Source: Dryas octopetala (lineage: Eukaryota; Streptophyta; Magnoliopsida; Rosales; Rosaceae). From it: DNA of 64,000 bases. Below the pieces are notes generated by a model that was not told the origin of the DNA, made no database searches, and saw only the letters and a list, made by a program, of their open reading frames with translations. The stretch spans positions 15,293,738 through 15,357,737 of the forward strand of contig OY992833.1 in the NCBI GenBank assembly GCA_963921425.1, in the 5' to 3' direction. Positions 37,411-49,806 of this stretch are shown here, piece after piece (position 1 is the first letter of the stretch; each line of letters begins with the position of its first letter). The position numbers and the translations under genes were made by a program.

Positions 37411-38459
37411 TTAGGTCCATTGACTTTAGGTACCAAATTATAATGTTTTTTCATTTCAACTACTAAAACATTTATGTCATTTCACTTTAGGTACTAAATT
37501 TTAGTTGAGATACCAACTTTAAAAAATATAGTGATATCGAACTGTGACTGTCTAACAATCATAACTTTTTTATTGATTTGTTGTTTTTTCAATATTTGCA
37601 AGGCTTAAACTTTAATATTTAGTCTTTGGGTTATAGGACTTCATCCCCCAAACCTAAATCAAAATTATGAAACCCTTAAAAATTTTGATTTTTTATAAAT
37701 TTTAAATAGTCACAACTGTGACTGTTCGACAATTACAACTGTAACTGTTCGACAGTCACAATTGTATAACAAACTGATTTGTGACCTAATCCAAAATGTT
37801 TTACTCTAGGTTAGTACCTAAACTAAAAAAAACTAGTGTCTTGCTGCTTTACTAAAAAACTATTGATATTTGGTATTTAATCCTAATTTTCTATTTTTAG
37901 TTTTATTCTTCCATATAATAAATAGATAGGTCCATTGCTGTTTTATTCTGTTGAACACTGAATTCTAAACTTAAGATCCTAAAACGACCTTAATAATTAT
38001 TAGGTCCATTGATTTTATGTACCAAATTATAATGTTTTTTCATTTCAACTACTAAAACATTTATGTCATTTTACTTTAGGTACTAAATTTCAGTTTAGTT
38101 ACCAACTTTAAAAAACATGGTTATATCGAACTGTGACTGTCTAACAGTCATAACTTTTTTATTGATTTATTATTTTTTCAATATTTGCAAGGCTTAAACT
38201 TTAATATTTAGTCTTTGGGTTATAGGACTTCATCCCCAAAACCTAAATCAAAAGTATGAAACCCTTAAAAATTTTGATTTTTTATAAATTTTAAATAATC
38301 ACAACTGTAACTGTTCGACAGTCACAACTGTATAACAAACTGATTTGTGACCTAATCCAAAATGTTTTACTCTAGGTTAGTACCTAAACTAAAAAAAATT
38401 AGTGTCTTACTGCTTTATTAAAAAACTATTGATATTTGGTATTTAATTTTAATTTTCTA
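37411..38459 (+). repeat. Direct duplication of about 480 bp with 100-bp spacer
   Basis: 37411-37899 and 38000-38459 are near-identical for most of their length. Both start ttaggtccattgaYtttaKg, pass through cgaactgtgactgtctaaca and ttggRttataggacttcatc, and end tttggtatttaat. Copy 2 lacks a short segment near the repeated ctgttcgaca. Includes repeats of actgt(g/a)actgttcgac. No coding sequence recognised. Confidence 0.85.
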
Positions 38460-38587
38460 ATAATTATTTTGACCATAAGTACTGCAGTATCAACACAAAA
38501 TATGTGTAGATACTAGGATCCCATTTCATACATATCATCAAAACTTCTACATACAGTTTTATTTGAGTAAACGAATTCTCTCCACAT

Positions 38588-38769
38588 ATAAACACATATA
38601 CTAAACTCTAGTTTTCCGATGTGGGACATTGCTCCACATATACCATAATAGAATTAGAGCATTCAACCCAAAACCAATTGGCAATGGGTGGAGAGGCCCA
38701 TGACTTATGAACACATATACTAAACTCTAGTTTTCCGATATGGGACATTGCTCCACATTACTCTCAACA
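38588..38769 (-). mobile_element. Rearranged TRIM remnant
   Basis: 38588-38638 matches the right part of the TRIM terminal repeat (aacacatatactaaactctag...ttgctccacat), and 38646-38769 is a nearly full terminal repeat ending CTCTCAACA. The internal region is almost entirely gone, leaving only tacca of the primer-binding-site complement. Same subfamily as the complete TRIM at 22772-23136. Confidence 0.8.
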
Positions 38770-39006
38770 TGATTCAGCTCAATATATTTTCGATTTCAGT
38801 TCAGAAATGTTTTCTTTTTTCTATGGTTTTCAAGTAAGACATATCAGTCTGTTTGTTCTTGGGCTTGAAGCCCGCCATCCCACCTAAAAAAAAGAGTAAA
38901 GACATAACAAACTGAGAAATACAAAGCTAATTTAGAGATGTCTAAACATTAGCATAATAATATATCAAGGTGATGCTGCCCAGAAAAAAAAAAAGTGAAG
39001 AAATAA

Positions 39007-42000
39007 TCAAGGTGATGTTTCAGGCTGCAGAAGTGGTTCTTCCAGATCAATTTTACAACTTGTCTTCTCTTGAGAGATATCTCTCAAGACTTGTATAGTA
39101 TCAGATGGCCGCTTTGAATCTGTCTCTTGTTTGATCTTTTCAAGGTCCTTGGCTTTGCCCCATAGCACAACATATAAACCAATAATCACAGCAATAGCAC
39201 CTGCCAAGCTGAGTGAATTAAACAAACACAATTTTATAATTTATTTAACATATTAATCAAGAAAACAGTGGGAAAAGCAAAACAAAAGAAAACTATACAG
39301 GGTTAGAGATTTTATTTTATTCGTTCATTATTGTCACAAAAATTGAAACTATTTAAATCATCTTAACTGACCATCTTGTAGATTATAAATAGTCATTTTA
39401 AGTGATTCAAATAGCAGCACTTAATTCCAAAAGACCTGCTATGCTTGTAGAAACATATATAGATTACCTTCCAATATATAATTCTTCATGTAGAAACATA
39501 GCAGCTGCAATGGTTGTAATAACTGTGCATAGGGGATTGAACATTGCAACATAGAGTGGGCCTCTTACTGATATGCACCAGGTTAGAACGAAAAACGACA
39601 GTCCAGTTCCAATTCCCTATTAGGTAAAAATTTCCAAACAAAGTCATGTCAGTAGTTGGGAAAATTTAGTACTTGCTTACAGATTGTATTTAAGGGCAAT
39701 TTGATTATTATATGTTGTATCTTTAGTAATAAAAAATATTAAGAATAATTTCATTATTACATTGTTGAAAATTTTTATGTGTGACAATCATACGTGACTT
39801 TCCTCTTACAATATATATGTATATAGGTCCCATCATATAAAAGCAAGTTTAATTCATTTGTATTTCACATACAAATGAGAGAAGGTAATGAGCAATTTTT
39901 CACATCTACATGCCGGTCATCTATATATATAGATATAGGCTTCCCATGCGGATCATATGTAGATGTGAGAATTGCTCATAAAACCATTAATTTACCATGA
40001 AGAAAATTAGAGCATATTCATTTCAAAACCAACTGGTAATAGATGGAAATGTCCAACTTATTACAAACTACCATGTAAGGCTACAATTTTTTAATATGAG
40101 ACAACACGATCACAAAATATATAATCATAAATGTGAATATTTTCATTCCTTCCATTGCTATTGTAGATAAGAAAACATGTCTAAACGTACGTAAAATACT
40201 CATAAAAATTTCCAAGTACAAGTTAAAAAAGAAAAAATAAAGTCGATAGAACTGACTACTTACTGCAAATAAAAAACTTCCAAATTCAAGATTTGAGTGC
40301 ACATTCCATACTTGTAGGTCACGCTCCAAAAGAAAAGCAAATATTGCTGATTGTATGGCTCCCATGAAACACATCAAAAAAGCTGAATATAAGTGGTCAG
40401 GACATCGTGCTGAAATTGGGACCTGTTTGCAAATTGAAAAACATAACTCTCTACATATTCTTTGAAATATTATATAATCATCAAACATAATTTGGTGAGA
40501 ATTAATTATAGGTACCTGAATAATCACCCAAAACGACGCGCAACAACAGTTTGCTAAGAGAAATAGGCAGCCCAGCTTCAAATCCCCACCCTTCATACCA
40601 AATATAGATTCTGATATTGAGAGTGGGAATTGTGTGTTTAATAACTTAGTGCCTTTGACAAGTGCCATGCAGATGGCTCCACCCACGCAGATCACTGTGC
40701 CTACTATCTTGGCAATGCTTCTCAAACTTTGTACATTAACTTTCTCGAATCTGCTTGTATATTAGGAAACATGTAAAACTTAATTCTGAAATAGAATATC
40801 CAAACAAATGGAAACCAAATTTCTCTTGCAAGAGGCCGTCACTAGCTAATTTCTTGACATAAATCATAAAAGAAATTGGAGCATCTAATCCAAAATTAAT
40901 TAGTAATGAGTAGAAAAGTCTAAGATCTTATAAAACCACTATGCCAGACATTACATTCTGACATAGAACCTTCTCAACATGCCCCCTTATATGTGGTGTC
41001 ACTCAAGCCAAACACACAAACAAGTCATATTGGGTGACCTGACGTTTGATCGTTTGGCAAAGTACGTGAATTGTTTGCTCTAATAGAATAAAAAAATTGA
41101 AGCATCCAACCTAAAATCAATTGGCAATTGATAAAGAGAATAAAAACCTTATAAACCACTGTATAAATCCTTACATACCGATGCATGATTTTTTTCTCAA
41201 CACATCATTATGGTTTGTTAGATTTCCTATAATTCTATACATTAATCAAAAGTTTCTATCAGAATCATGACACAATAATTGTGCATTGTGTCTCACTTTG
41301 TCTTTAAAGCACATTCCTTGTCCAATTTGTGAAGTATATTATCTTTTTTTTAGTCAAGCTAACGTGACGCTTATGCAAAATTTGAATGGATGACACATCA
41401 ATTTGGCTAAGATGATAGGCAAATTATTTGGTATAATCGATATACCGCCACGTAGTGTAATTAATTTATGTGTAAAGATATTGTTGGACGATATGTTTAT
41501 ATTTGTAGAAGGCTTTTACACCATTGCCCCCTATAAGATACACTTTTTCTCACTTTACCTTATGAAACTTAAATCTTCTCAAATTGTCACTTGAACTTCA
41601 CACAGTTGTTGCAAAAGACCCTATGCCGTCAAGTCTGTCAATTTTTCCGTTAAAATAGCTGACGTGGCACCTATATGACATGAGTGAGACCCTTTTTTAG
41701 TTATGTAAGATCCATGTGGACAAAAAATATAATAAAAAATAATTTTTAAACTAAAAAATAATAAGATCCATGTCAATTTTTTATAATTTTTTTTTTCCAC
41801 ATGGATCTTATATAACTAGAAAAAAGTCTCACTCATGCCATATACGTGTCATGTCAACTTTTTTAACGGAAAAATTGACAGAGTTGATGACATAGGGTCT
41901 TTTACAATAATTGTGTGAAGTTCATGTGGCAAATTGAGAGGATTTAAGTTTCATGGGGCAAAGTGAAAAAAAGTGTATCTTACAAGAGACAATGGTGTGA

Positions 42001-42859
42001 ATAAGCCTTTGTTGAATATAGTTTTAATAACATTCACTTATATTATATAACACATAGATTAGTTATACCATGTAACAATATATAGATTATACAGAATAAT
42101 TTCTCAAATGATAGACTAATTACCAAAATAACATAATTTAAAACACAATTGAGATGTAATTGAGTGGACAAACTTATAAGTTAAAATGAATTTGCCCTGG
42201 CAAAAAAAAAAAGTTAAAATTAATTTGGAGCGGTAAAGTGAGACAGATATATATATAATTAATATAATATGCAATGAAAAGCATGGGTATGAGATACAAT
42301 CATACAACAATAGATAACGTTTAGTAAATTATCTTTAAAATTTGTTTATTTATTTATACAATTCAAAAGTATATATGCAGAAAACGAAAGTAGTTTTGAA
42401 AAGAAAAGTACATACATATATACTCGTATTTACCAAACTATGCTTGTTCGATGATGCCCCATAATTAAGTTTTGTTCTAAATGATGCATTTACTAACATG
42501 CTACAGAAAACTGAATTGATATATATGTGCATTTACCCTACAACTGCGGCCAGTACAAAGGTGATTGCAGGGATCAGATTAGCCATTGCACTTGCTATTG
42601 TTGAAGAGGATAGATATAGGCCCTCATAATAAGCATTCTGATTGGCTGTTACTCTGCATATGAAAATTATACATGCCACAATATTTCAGTAAATTAATTA
42701 ACCTTACTTGCTAGTTAATCCCTACTCGATGTAATTGAAATGGCGGACAAAAAAAATCATAGGGTACCCTACCCGACAAAGGAGGACAGAAGTATCAAAG
42801 AAATTCCCTTTAATCCCAATGGAGTCCTACATGGATTTCTCCTGCCAAAAACCAGGTAT

Positions 42860-42956
<97 letters not shown>

Positions 42957-43149
42957 TCATTAATTACCATCTGGAGAAACAAACAATGGGAGTCATGAGC
43001 AAAGTGGCTATAGCTTGTCTGTACGCCACAAAGACTCTAGGGCTCGTTCCTTGTAAGAAAGCACCTCTAGAGAAGAGAGCCAACCCTGCATAGATGCACT
43101 GCATTCCAATCATAGCAACCATAGGCTTGTAACCCTCCCACCCACCCAT
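39007..43149 (-). CDS. WAT1-related (MtN21/EamA) transporter, 370 residues, seven exons
   Basis: Multi-pass transporter of the plant UMAMIT/WAT1 family in the drug/metabolite transporter superfamily; members move amino acids, auxin or related compounds across membranes. Exons: 43149-42968, 42841-42773, 42653-42537, 40750-40516, 40422-40264, 39616-39468 and 39208-39007. All junctions are GT-AG and the phases join to 1113 nt ending in TGA. The protein begins MGGWEGYKPMVAMIGMQC and contains GAFLQGTSPRVFVAYRQA, NQNAYYEGL, MANLIPAITFVLA, KIVGTVICVGGAICMAL, FFVLTWCISVRGPLYVAMF, NPLCTVI, and GLYVVLWGKAKD near the end. These are conserved landmarks of two five-helix EamA halves. The length is normal for the family. 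Intron 1 is unusual (126 bp, mostly CT repeat), and introns 3 and 5 carry transposon remnants. The substrate cannot be told from sequence. Confidence 0.93.
40005..40105. mobile_element. Solo TRIM-like terminal repeat in WAT1 intron 5
   Basis: A diverged terminal repeat (ttagagcatattcatttcaaaaccaactggtaa..., ending near atatgagacaaca) resembles the TRIM terminal repeats at 22772 and 23613. No partner repeat is nearby. It lies between WAT1 exons 5 and 6. Boundaries approximate. Confidence 0.5.
40867..41202 (-). mobile_element. Diverged TRIM in WAT1 intron 3
   Basis: Two LTR-like segments (about 40867-40979 and 41091-41202) start with AATAGAATA/AAAAGAAAT, share a ttggagcatc / ttgaagcatc segment and taaaaccac / taaaccactgt, and end TTCTCAACA / TTTCTCAACA. 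The internal region has tgcccccttatatgtggtgt, matching the internal start of the complete TRIM. No clear target duplication. In the third intron of the transporter. Confidence 0.7.
41511..42007. mobile_element. Mutator-like foldback MITE in WAT1 intron 3 (497 bp)
   Basis: Ends GGCTTTTACACCATTG and, inverted, GGCTTATTCACACCATTG. Inverted-repeat arms cover about 200 bp on each side (for example aagatacactttttctcactt with its complement). The flanks TTTGTAGAA (41502-41510) and TTTGTTGAA (42008-42016) form a 9-bp duplication with one mismatch. This fits a Mutator-type non-autonomous element. It sits in sense-neutral intronic DNA and does not touch splice sites. Confidence 0.82.
42863..42954. repeat. 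(GA)46 microsatellite filling WAT1 intron 1
   Basis: A 92-bp run of GA on the plus strand, CT on the coding strand of the transporter gene. It makes up 92 of the 126 bp of intron 1, starting 13 nt after the donor and ending 21 nt before the acceptor. No interruption is visible in the given sequence. Confidence 0.97.
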
Positions 43150-43833
43150 TCTTCACCTGAAAATTGCTTTGATTTTGACCAAAATGATGACCACTGAAAG
43201 CACTACTTTTGAACCTTTGAGACCCTTATTTATTATTATAAAAGCATTCATGGAGTTTCCAATGAGGGAAAAGAGAATATATATTAAGGAGACCACGGTT
43301 TAGTATTATATGTGTATTATCTCTTTAATAAAGAGAGAATTTATCAATACAAGTAGTTATAGAAAATACACAAGGTGACACGAAAATGTCATTTCCCTTG
43401 CATTATTGTATACATTGCATATTACATATGCAATTAACTTTGTTGCCATTTGTGACTACAATATAACATTTACGGCCTTCCACAAGAAAAGACCAAAGAA
43501 GAAATTCAAAGCCCCTAGTGATTATATACAAAGTAATTGGCAGCCTTTTTCTTAATAAGGAATGAAGTTACGAATTCTGATGGGGACAGATTAGAAGTGA
43601 GGCAAGGTAATAAGAGTTCATGGTGCAATATTTTCTGGCTAGCTGCTTAAATTTGGTAGTAGTTTTGCAACCCTCATCAGTGATTCATGCATTATTATGA
43701 CTAAGTGATGTAATCAAATATAAATTTTGGTAGAACTAAAAAGGATTCGATGAAATTGTAAAAGTCCTATTGTATTCAATGTAAACTTTTAAAATATGCA
43801 ACTCAAGTGCTATCAATTAGCACTTTTAGACTT

Positions 43834-44190
43834 AGAGCATCAGCAGTGGATGTTCAATAGTTCAGTTCAATAGTCAATTTTGTGAACTGTTTTGGCATCT
43901 ATTGAACTAAACGGTTATTCAATAGTTCAGTTAAAAAATTTAAGATAAGAGACAAGGAAATATAATGTAGTTCATGTGTCAACATAAGAGAGGTTGTAGA
44001 TATATATTTTTTTTTTCACATGGTGGGCCAGCTTATTGAAATGAATTTCACTTAGTTCATATTTTTTATTTCTGAAATGAACTATTAATCCCCAATTTGA
44101 AATGAACTCTACCACTGCAAGTCATTCTTTTACCTTTAGTTCAATTTATTGCAATAAAATTGAAATGAACCTCGCCACTGCAATAGGGCC
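43834..44190. mobile_element. Possible MITE with GAGCATC-type end
   Basis: The left end AGAGCATCAGCAGTGGATG and the right end (inverted CCTATTGCAGTGG) share GCAGTGG. Internal runs such as gttcaatagttcagtt and gttcaatttattgc recur in both orientations. GAGCATC(A/T)NCAGTGG starts are frequent in plant MITEs. No target duplication was confirmed. Confidence 0.4.
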
Positions 44191-45275
44191 TATGGATATG
44201 TCATCACGTTTCTTGGGCCTTCTCGGCTCAAGCCCACGCGAATAATGGCCCAAACATCATCCACATCTTGTCGTTTTTATTTATAGGACGTGTAATTCTG
44301 TTTGGTCAAAACAAATATCAACATAGGGGTTTATAAGTGGTTAACTATATCTATTTGTACACTCGAAGTCCTGAATTTGGACTAGCTTCCCCGATCCCCT
44401 CTAATATTGTTTGATGAAATAAAATAGAAGAGTTATTGTATTTTTAGATGCAAAAGAAATAAGATTCTTCAATTAATTCATTGTGCAAATAAATAAAAAC
44501 TTCATATTGCCCACAACAGTGGATGTTGCTAGGTGTCACACTGAAACTTCTTTTTGTTTTGGGTTTAATATAATCATTTCTTAAATTTTGAAATTTCGCC
44601 GAAAATTTCAATTTTATAGGGTGTCGACATCAAAACTCATATTTGTTAAATTTTCTGCGGTGTGATCAAGGACTGGTTTTGGGTTTTGGAAGGCTGGGTT
44701 TTGGGAGAAAAATGGGGCATTGGCAAGGGGCAGCAGGGGGAGATTGAGGGAGAAAGAGATGGTTTTGGGGGAAAGACGAAGGGGCGGCGGTAGGGGGCGG
44801 CAGGGGAGAGATCGAGGGAGAAAGAGGCCGGCAGGGGGGCGACAGGGGGGAGATGAAGGAGAAAGAGAGGAGGGAGAAAGAGGTGAGGGTGAGGGTGAGG
44901 GTGGGTTGGTGATGGAGAGAGAGAGAGAGAGGATGCAGAAGAACTGAAAAAGAAGAAAAAACAGTGGAGACTCACCGGGGAAAAGAAAGAAAGGAAATGA
45001 AGGAAAGAAAAAGAAGAAAAAAAAAAGAAAAGGAAGGAAAGAAAAAGAAGAAAAAAGAAAAGAAAATAATAATAATAAAAAAATAAAAAAGAGAAAAAAA
45101 TTAAAAGGTTTAGGGTTGATTGGGGTTTGGGCAATTGTAAAGAAAAAAATGGTTTAGGGTTTCGTTTGGCCGTTTTGGAGTTTCGTTTAGTTATTTTTAA
45201 ACCTTAAACTAGTAAACTCTAATATATTTCTATATAAAAAATAATTTAAAATACCCTAAAGGGCCTAAACCCTAA
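44191..45275. other. Intergenic with GA-rich minisatellite
   Basis: 44728-44882 contains three imperfect units like ggggcRgcaggggRgagatYgagggagaaagag, about 50-60 bp apart, followed by GA- and A-rich sequence to 45110. Frames crossing this (44646-45134 minus, 44720-44947 plus) are low-complexity products and not credible genes. Nothing else recognised. Confidence 0.6.
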
Positions 45276-48200
45276 TATCATATATATATCATATCCTAAA
45301 CAATATAGAATATAGATTATAAAATATATAGGGTTTAGTGTATAGATTATAGAGTATAAATAATATACTAATTTTATTTATTCATTATACTAATTTTATT
45401 CAACAGTATTTGTCTCTAGCGCGCATTATATTTATCTTATATCACATAAAATCTACTATATAATTTGGTTTCTTCAATGTTTTTTATCAATTTAGTAGAT
45501 AATATGTTAAATAAATATATAGTAAAGTTTCATTCAAAATTTACGTATTTTGATAGCAATTTCATTCATTTCCGTTTAATTTTTATCGAAATTTAAAAAT
45601 CTTCAAAACCCGAAATTGTATTCCTTAAATATAATAAGACTTACACTTTTTGGGTTAGGATATAAGAGCTCGAACTTAAAAGACGTGAATTCAATTGCTC
45701 GCAAACCTTTGATGGATAGAAAAAAAGGGAGAGAGAACTGGTAACAAGCCCAATAGCTTTTTTTCTTTTCGGTATGGAAGCCCAATTAGCTCTTATGATA
45801 CTACCGGCCCACCAAGGATTTGAACTCTAAACCATTTAAAGATCAGCCTCTCAGCTTGGCCAAAAAAAAAAAAAAGATCAGCCTCTCAGAGTTCCAAAAA
45901 GGAAAATCTTACAATATATTGGACCGAAATAAAGCTACAAAATGAGGCCTGTGCAGTTGCATTACATACATCGCATTACGACTGGCCTTAGAGATCCCAA
46001 AATAAACATTAAAATTTTGAATCCCAAATAGTTTGATAATATTTCATTTGTTATATATGGGCAAACTTCAACCTTCTTTATATCTAACAAATAAAGCAAT
46101 ATCATGTCATCTACATGGATGGTGAAACTTTCAGAAAAGTTTGCGCGACTAGTATTATTGAAAGTGAAAACAAAGAAAGCTTTAATTAAGGCATGAAACC
46201 AGCATTAGGCAAATTCCAAGAAGTAGCAAACAACCGAGCTATATATATAATATGTTCTATGCATTATAAATGTATTAGCCTTGCGTGTGCCAATAGGTCC
46301 AATAAAATATAAAAGTAAAATTGATAAATTTAATAATTAAAATAGTTAAAGTAAGAAGAAAACTTGAGTTTCATTCAGAGATAAAGGTTTTTTTTTTTAA
46401 AGAAAATTGTTTATTTATTTTGTGTTCTATAATTGATAACTACAAGATAACTAGTAGTCTAATACTATCTGTAGTGGGGGTAAAATTTTCTTGCATTTTT
46501 AATTTATTTTTTCTTGTACAATTTTTCCTATAAAATATTAAGTTTTTTTTTTGTAAATAATTTTGATTAATTTTAGTGAAATTTGTAACATTAAAAAGTT
46601 AATAAAGAGCGTTTCGCTTTATAATAATAGGGTAGGGACATGAACAGAGCCATGTTGAAGGCTGGGTGGACTTCAGCCCCGGGCAAATTTTGTAAAAAAT
46701 AAAAGAGCCATTTATAGGCCCGTCCAATTTTTCCTTCTCTTTTAGACTAATACTTTAATGCTTTTTAATTTTTAACTGAAGTCCAAAAATATTGTCCAGA
46801 CATTTTTAATTTAAAAAATGTCTAATATTATCCTAAAATTAAGAATATTTAAATCTTAATATTATTCTAGTATTATCATAATATTATCCTAGTTTTATAT
46901 TATCTTAACATTATAATATTATCATATTCTAATATTCTAATATTATTATATTATCCTAAAATTAATTGTGGGATTTAAATTATATTAATCTAATAAAAAT
47001 GCATCAGCCGAAAAAATAGAAAATAATCAAATAAGGAAAAAAATTCTTTATGGGTACATTTCAATTGTACCAAGTCCAAAATTCCAGAGCTAAATCTTAA
47101 CATAACGCTTTCACCAAGCTCATTTTATACCTTAGGAGGGGATGAGGTGAAAAGATGAGGATTTACCCTTAAAACTCAGGGAAGGAAGCAGTATGACTGA
47201 GCGATCGGCGGCTGAAACCGAGCGTTCGGATCAGGTGCACACCTAATCAAATATGTATATATATACAAACCCAGATATTGGTACAATTGAAATGTACCTA
47301 TATATATAAACCTAGGTATTGGTACAATTGAAATATACCTATATATACTTTTTTTTTACTTGTTTGATTATTTTCAATTTTGTGAGTTAATGCATTCTTT
47401 TTATATTTGTATAATTTAAACGGACATTATCTTTTAATATTTTAAATTATAAAACATAAAAACTAGATATTCTTGAATGTTTTAATTAAAAAATGTAAAA
47501 ATTAAAAATATCCTAACAAATATTATCTTTCATAATTTTTAAAATTAATTTATATTAATTATTTTAATTTTAAGAGATAATATGAGTCAAAATTTTTAAC
47601 AAGTCCAGTTTTTGGACCTTAGCCTAAAAAATTAGATTTAAGTGCAAATCTAAATTCCTATATGATTTTAATCCGAATGACCTTTCAAAATTAAACTTAC
47701 TTTTAATTAACTGAAAATAAAATAACTACTATATTTCTAAGCTTAGCCCAGCCTATTTGCTAAACTCTCGGCCCATCACCCAACCTACTAACAAGAATCA
47801 TAATACTTCAGACAAAAAAAGTCAAGAATCATAATACTTGGTCCAATTATAATGCTACGACAGAAAACGATGTTTTCCCTCATCCTCTCCGGTACAATTG
47901 ATTCTCGATCAATTTTGTTTCCTCTCTTTCTCAATCTTGTCTATTTTCTCTAAATTGAGTCTCTCACTCAGTCACTCTAGTCTCACTACGTCCCTCTTGA
48001 CTATGTGTATCCTTTTGTTAATTAATGAAATTTCCTCGTATCGACAAACTTTTTTTAAAATTTTGTAAATTTGATTGATGTAAATTTTTTTAACATGCAT
48101 GTGTACAAACATAGGAAATACGAAAAAAAAAAACAAATAATACTCTGCCAAAATTTCAATAAAATTTTCACTAAAGAAATAAGACGCACTCAGGCCTATG

Positions 48201-49806
48201 GATACAGCTGGTACTTGCAATTTGCAAATGGAGAATTATCTCTGTCTCTCTCTCTCTACTGTCTCTCTCTGCCTCTCTGCCTCTCCTCTCTGTAAGACAA
48301 TTTTCGATAACGGCTTGAAAGATGAATATATTGATGCCGATTCGAGTATGACTCAAATTAAATGGTTGATAACATTTTGCATACAGTATCTATGTTAGGC
48401 CCCCCTGCACAGGCCAAAAAAGGAACTATATATATTTGTTGGCAATATATAATGAAAATAAATGAAAGGTCCAAAATCTTTTAATTTGTGCGTGGTTTTG
48501 ATAAAATGCATGGGCTGGCATATATTATGTGATGAAGACTTAATATCATTTTTGTGTTATTTTGATGTTGAAGATTTAATAACATTAACTAATGGGACTG
48601 GACATCTAACTGAACTGACTAAGGCCAATACCCAACTCATGACTTTAGGCGTTTTGTTTTTGAAGTATATAATTCCTGGCGGTGACTATTAAGATTTGTG
48701 CTAACAGCACACGTGTAAATGAATATGAAACCATTTTCTCGAAATGCGAGTCTTTCTCTACTACTAAAGCTGAACATATAAAATTCAAATTATAATATTG
48801 CAATTGTAAGAATTTAAAATTTACATCTCTTACTCTGATAGTATGATATTTATTAGTTTCCAACTTGTTAACCGGGGTAAAATATTCCATGATCAAGTTA
48901 GGGATAAGCGTCATTTTACTCTCTAGAGTATGGCACGTATATCAGTTTATTTCTCAGACTTTTAATTTAAAAAATTAAGATACTTATCTCTTTTAATTTT
49001 GTCAATTAAAGTAATTTCGCTAATTTACTCGGTAAATTGATACAAGTGAGAAACACGTAATTATCATTTTTTCCTTAGTAAGGATTCTTCGTGATGATGA
49101 TTTGACTTTGTGTAAACGAAACTTTTGATGGAAAGCGAGCAAATTCACAAAATTACCTCAATTGGTAAAATTGAAAAAATCAAATACCTTAATTTTCGAA
49201 ATTGAAATTATAGAGAGCAAAATGACATTTATCCCTTTAATAAAAAGTTTAGATCTTTCAACAAGTTGGACTGAGAGGTCCACACAAAACCTACCCAGGT
49301 GGACAAGAATTGGAACCAAAGAAGTGCAGGAATGCAACTACTTTCTCACACCTAACAGAACAAGAATTCTCCAACATTGACATAATTGATAAATACCATA
49401 TCTAGTAACAATTATGAAACCAAGATTATATCCATATTGACATATTGACGGTAGAACTGTTGATACGCAATCTTCTCAGACAAACAGATAGCCCACCAAA
49501 AGCAAAGGAAAGGTAAGTTATGTGAAGGGTTGAAAAATCGGGTTCACATGTTGTGTTTCTGTACAGTTAATTTTTATGCGTATTATTTTGTGTATAGACA
49601 TTAATGTTCAAGTACAAATTAATCTGTATGCAAGTTAATTATATGATACTTTTGGGTCAAATCATTTCACAATATATGATTCAAATAAAGTAGTTTCAAG
49701 TTATGTTTAAAAGATTATTCTTTTAACGAAATAACAAAGTCGAAAATTATTATAAGAGTATTAGAGTTGTGTGGCTTAATACAAGTTAATGGATGTAAAA
49801 AAAATT
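45276..49806 (+). repeat. Tandem segmental duplication, copy A (about 4.5 kb)
   Basis: Copy A runs from aatatcatatatatatcatatcc to cttaatacaagttaatggatgt and is followed at once by copy B in the same direction. Near-identity holds over long stretches: for example, 48462-48692 and 53879-54109 differ by two residues when translated. The unit holds no gene I recognise. It contains AT-rich (tattatcc)n-like runs (about 46860-46970), a polypurine/CT leader (48240-48290), the foldback at 47053-47298, and a short insertion at 45840-45890 where agatcagcctctcag is repeated around a cttggcc-poly(A) tail. Confidence 0.93.
47053..47298. repeat. Inverted-repeat element inside the duplicated unit
   Basis: GGTACATTTCAATTGTACC at 47053-47071 is inverted at about 47280-47298. 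The interior includes ggcggctgaaaccgagcgttcgg, an instance of the window-wide palindromic motif, and two further copies of ggtattggtacaattgaaat follow to 47340. The same structure is present in copy B at about 52510-52760. Class unknown. Confidence 0.5.

Noticed and set aside
44646..45134. 162-residue frame with a Phe-rich then Pro/Ser-rich composition
   Set aside because: Low-complexity translation of a GA-rich minisatellite and A-rich tail.
48462..48692. 76-residue frame conserved at 53879-54109 with two changes
   Set aside because: The conservation is explained by the recent tandem duplication; the flanking non-coding sequence is equally conserved and no family is recognisable.
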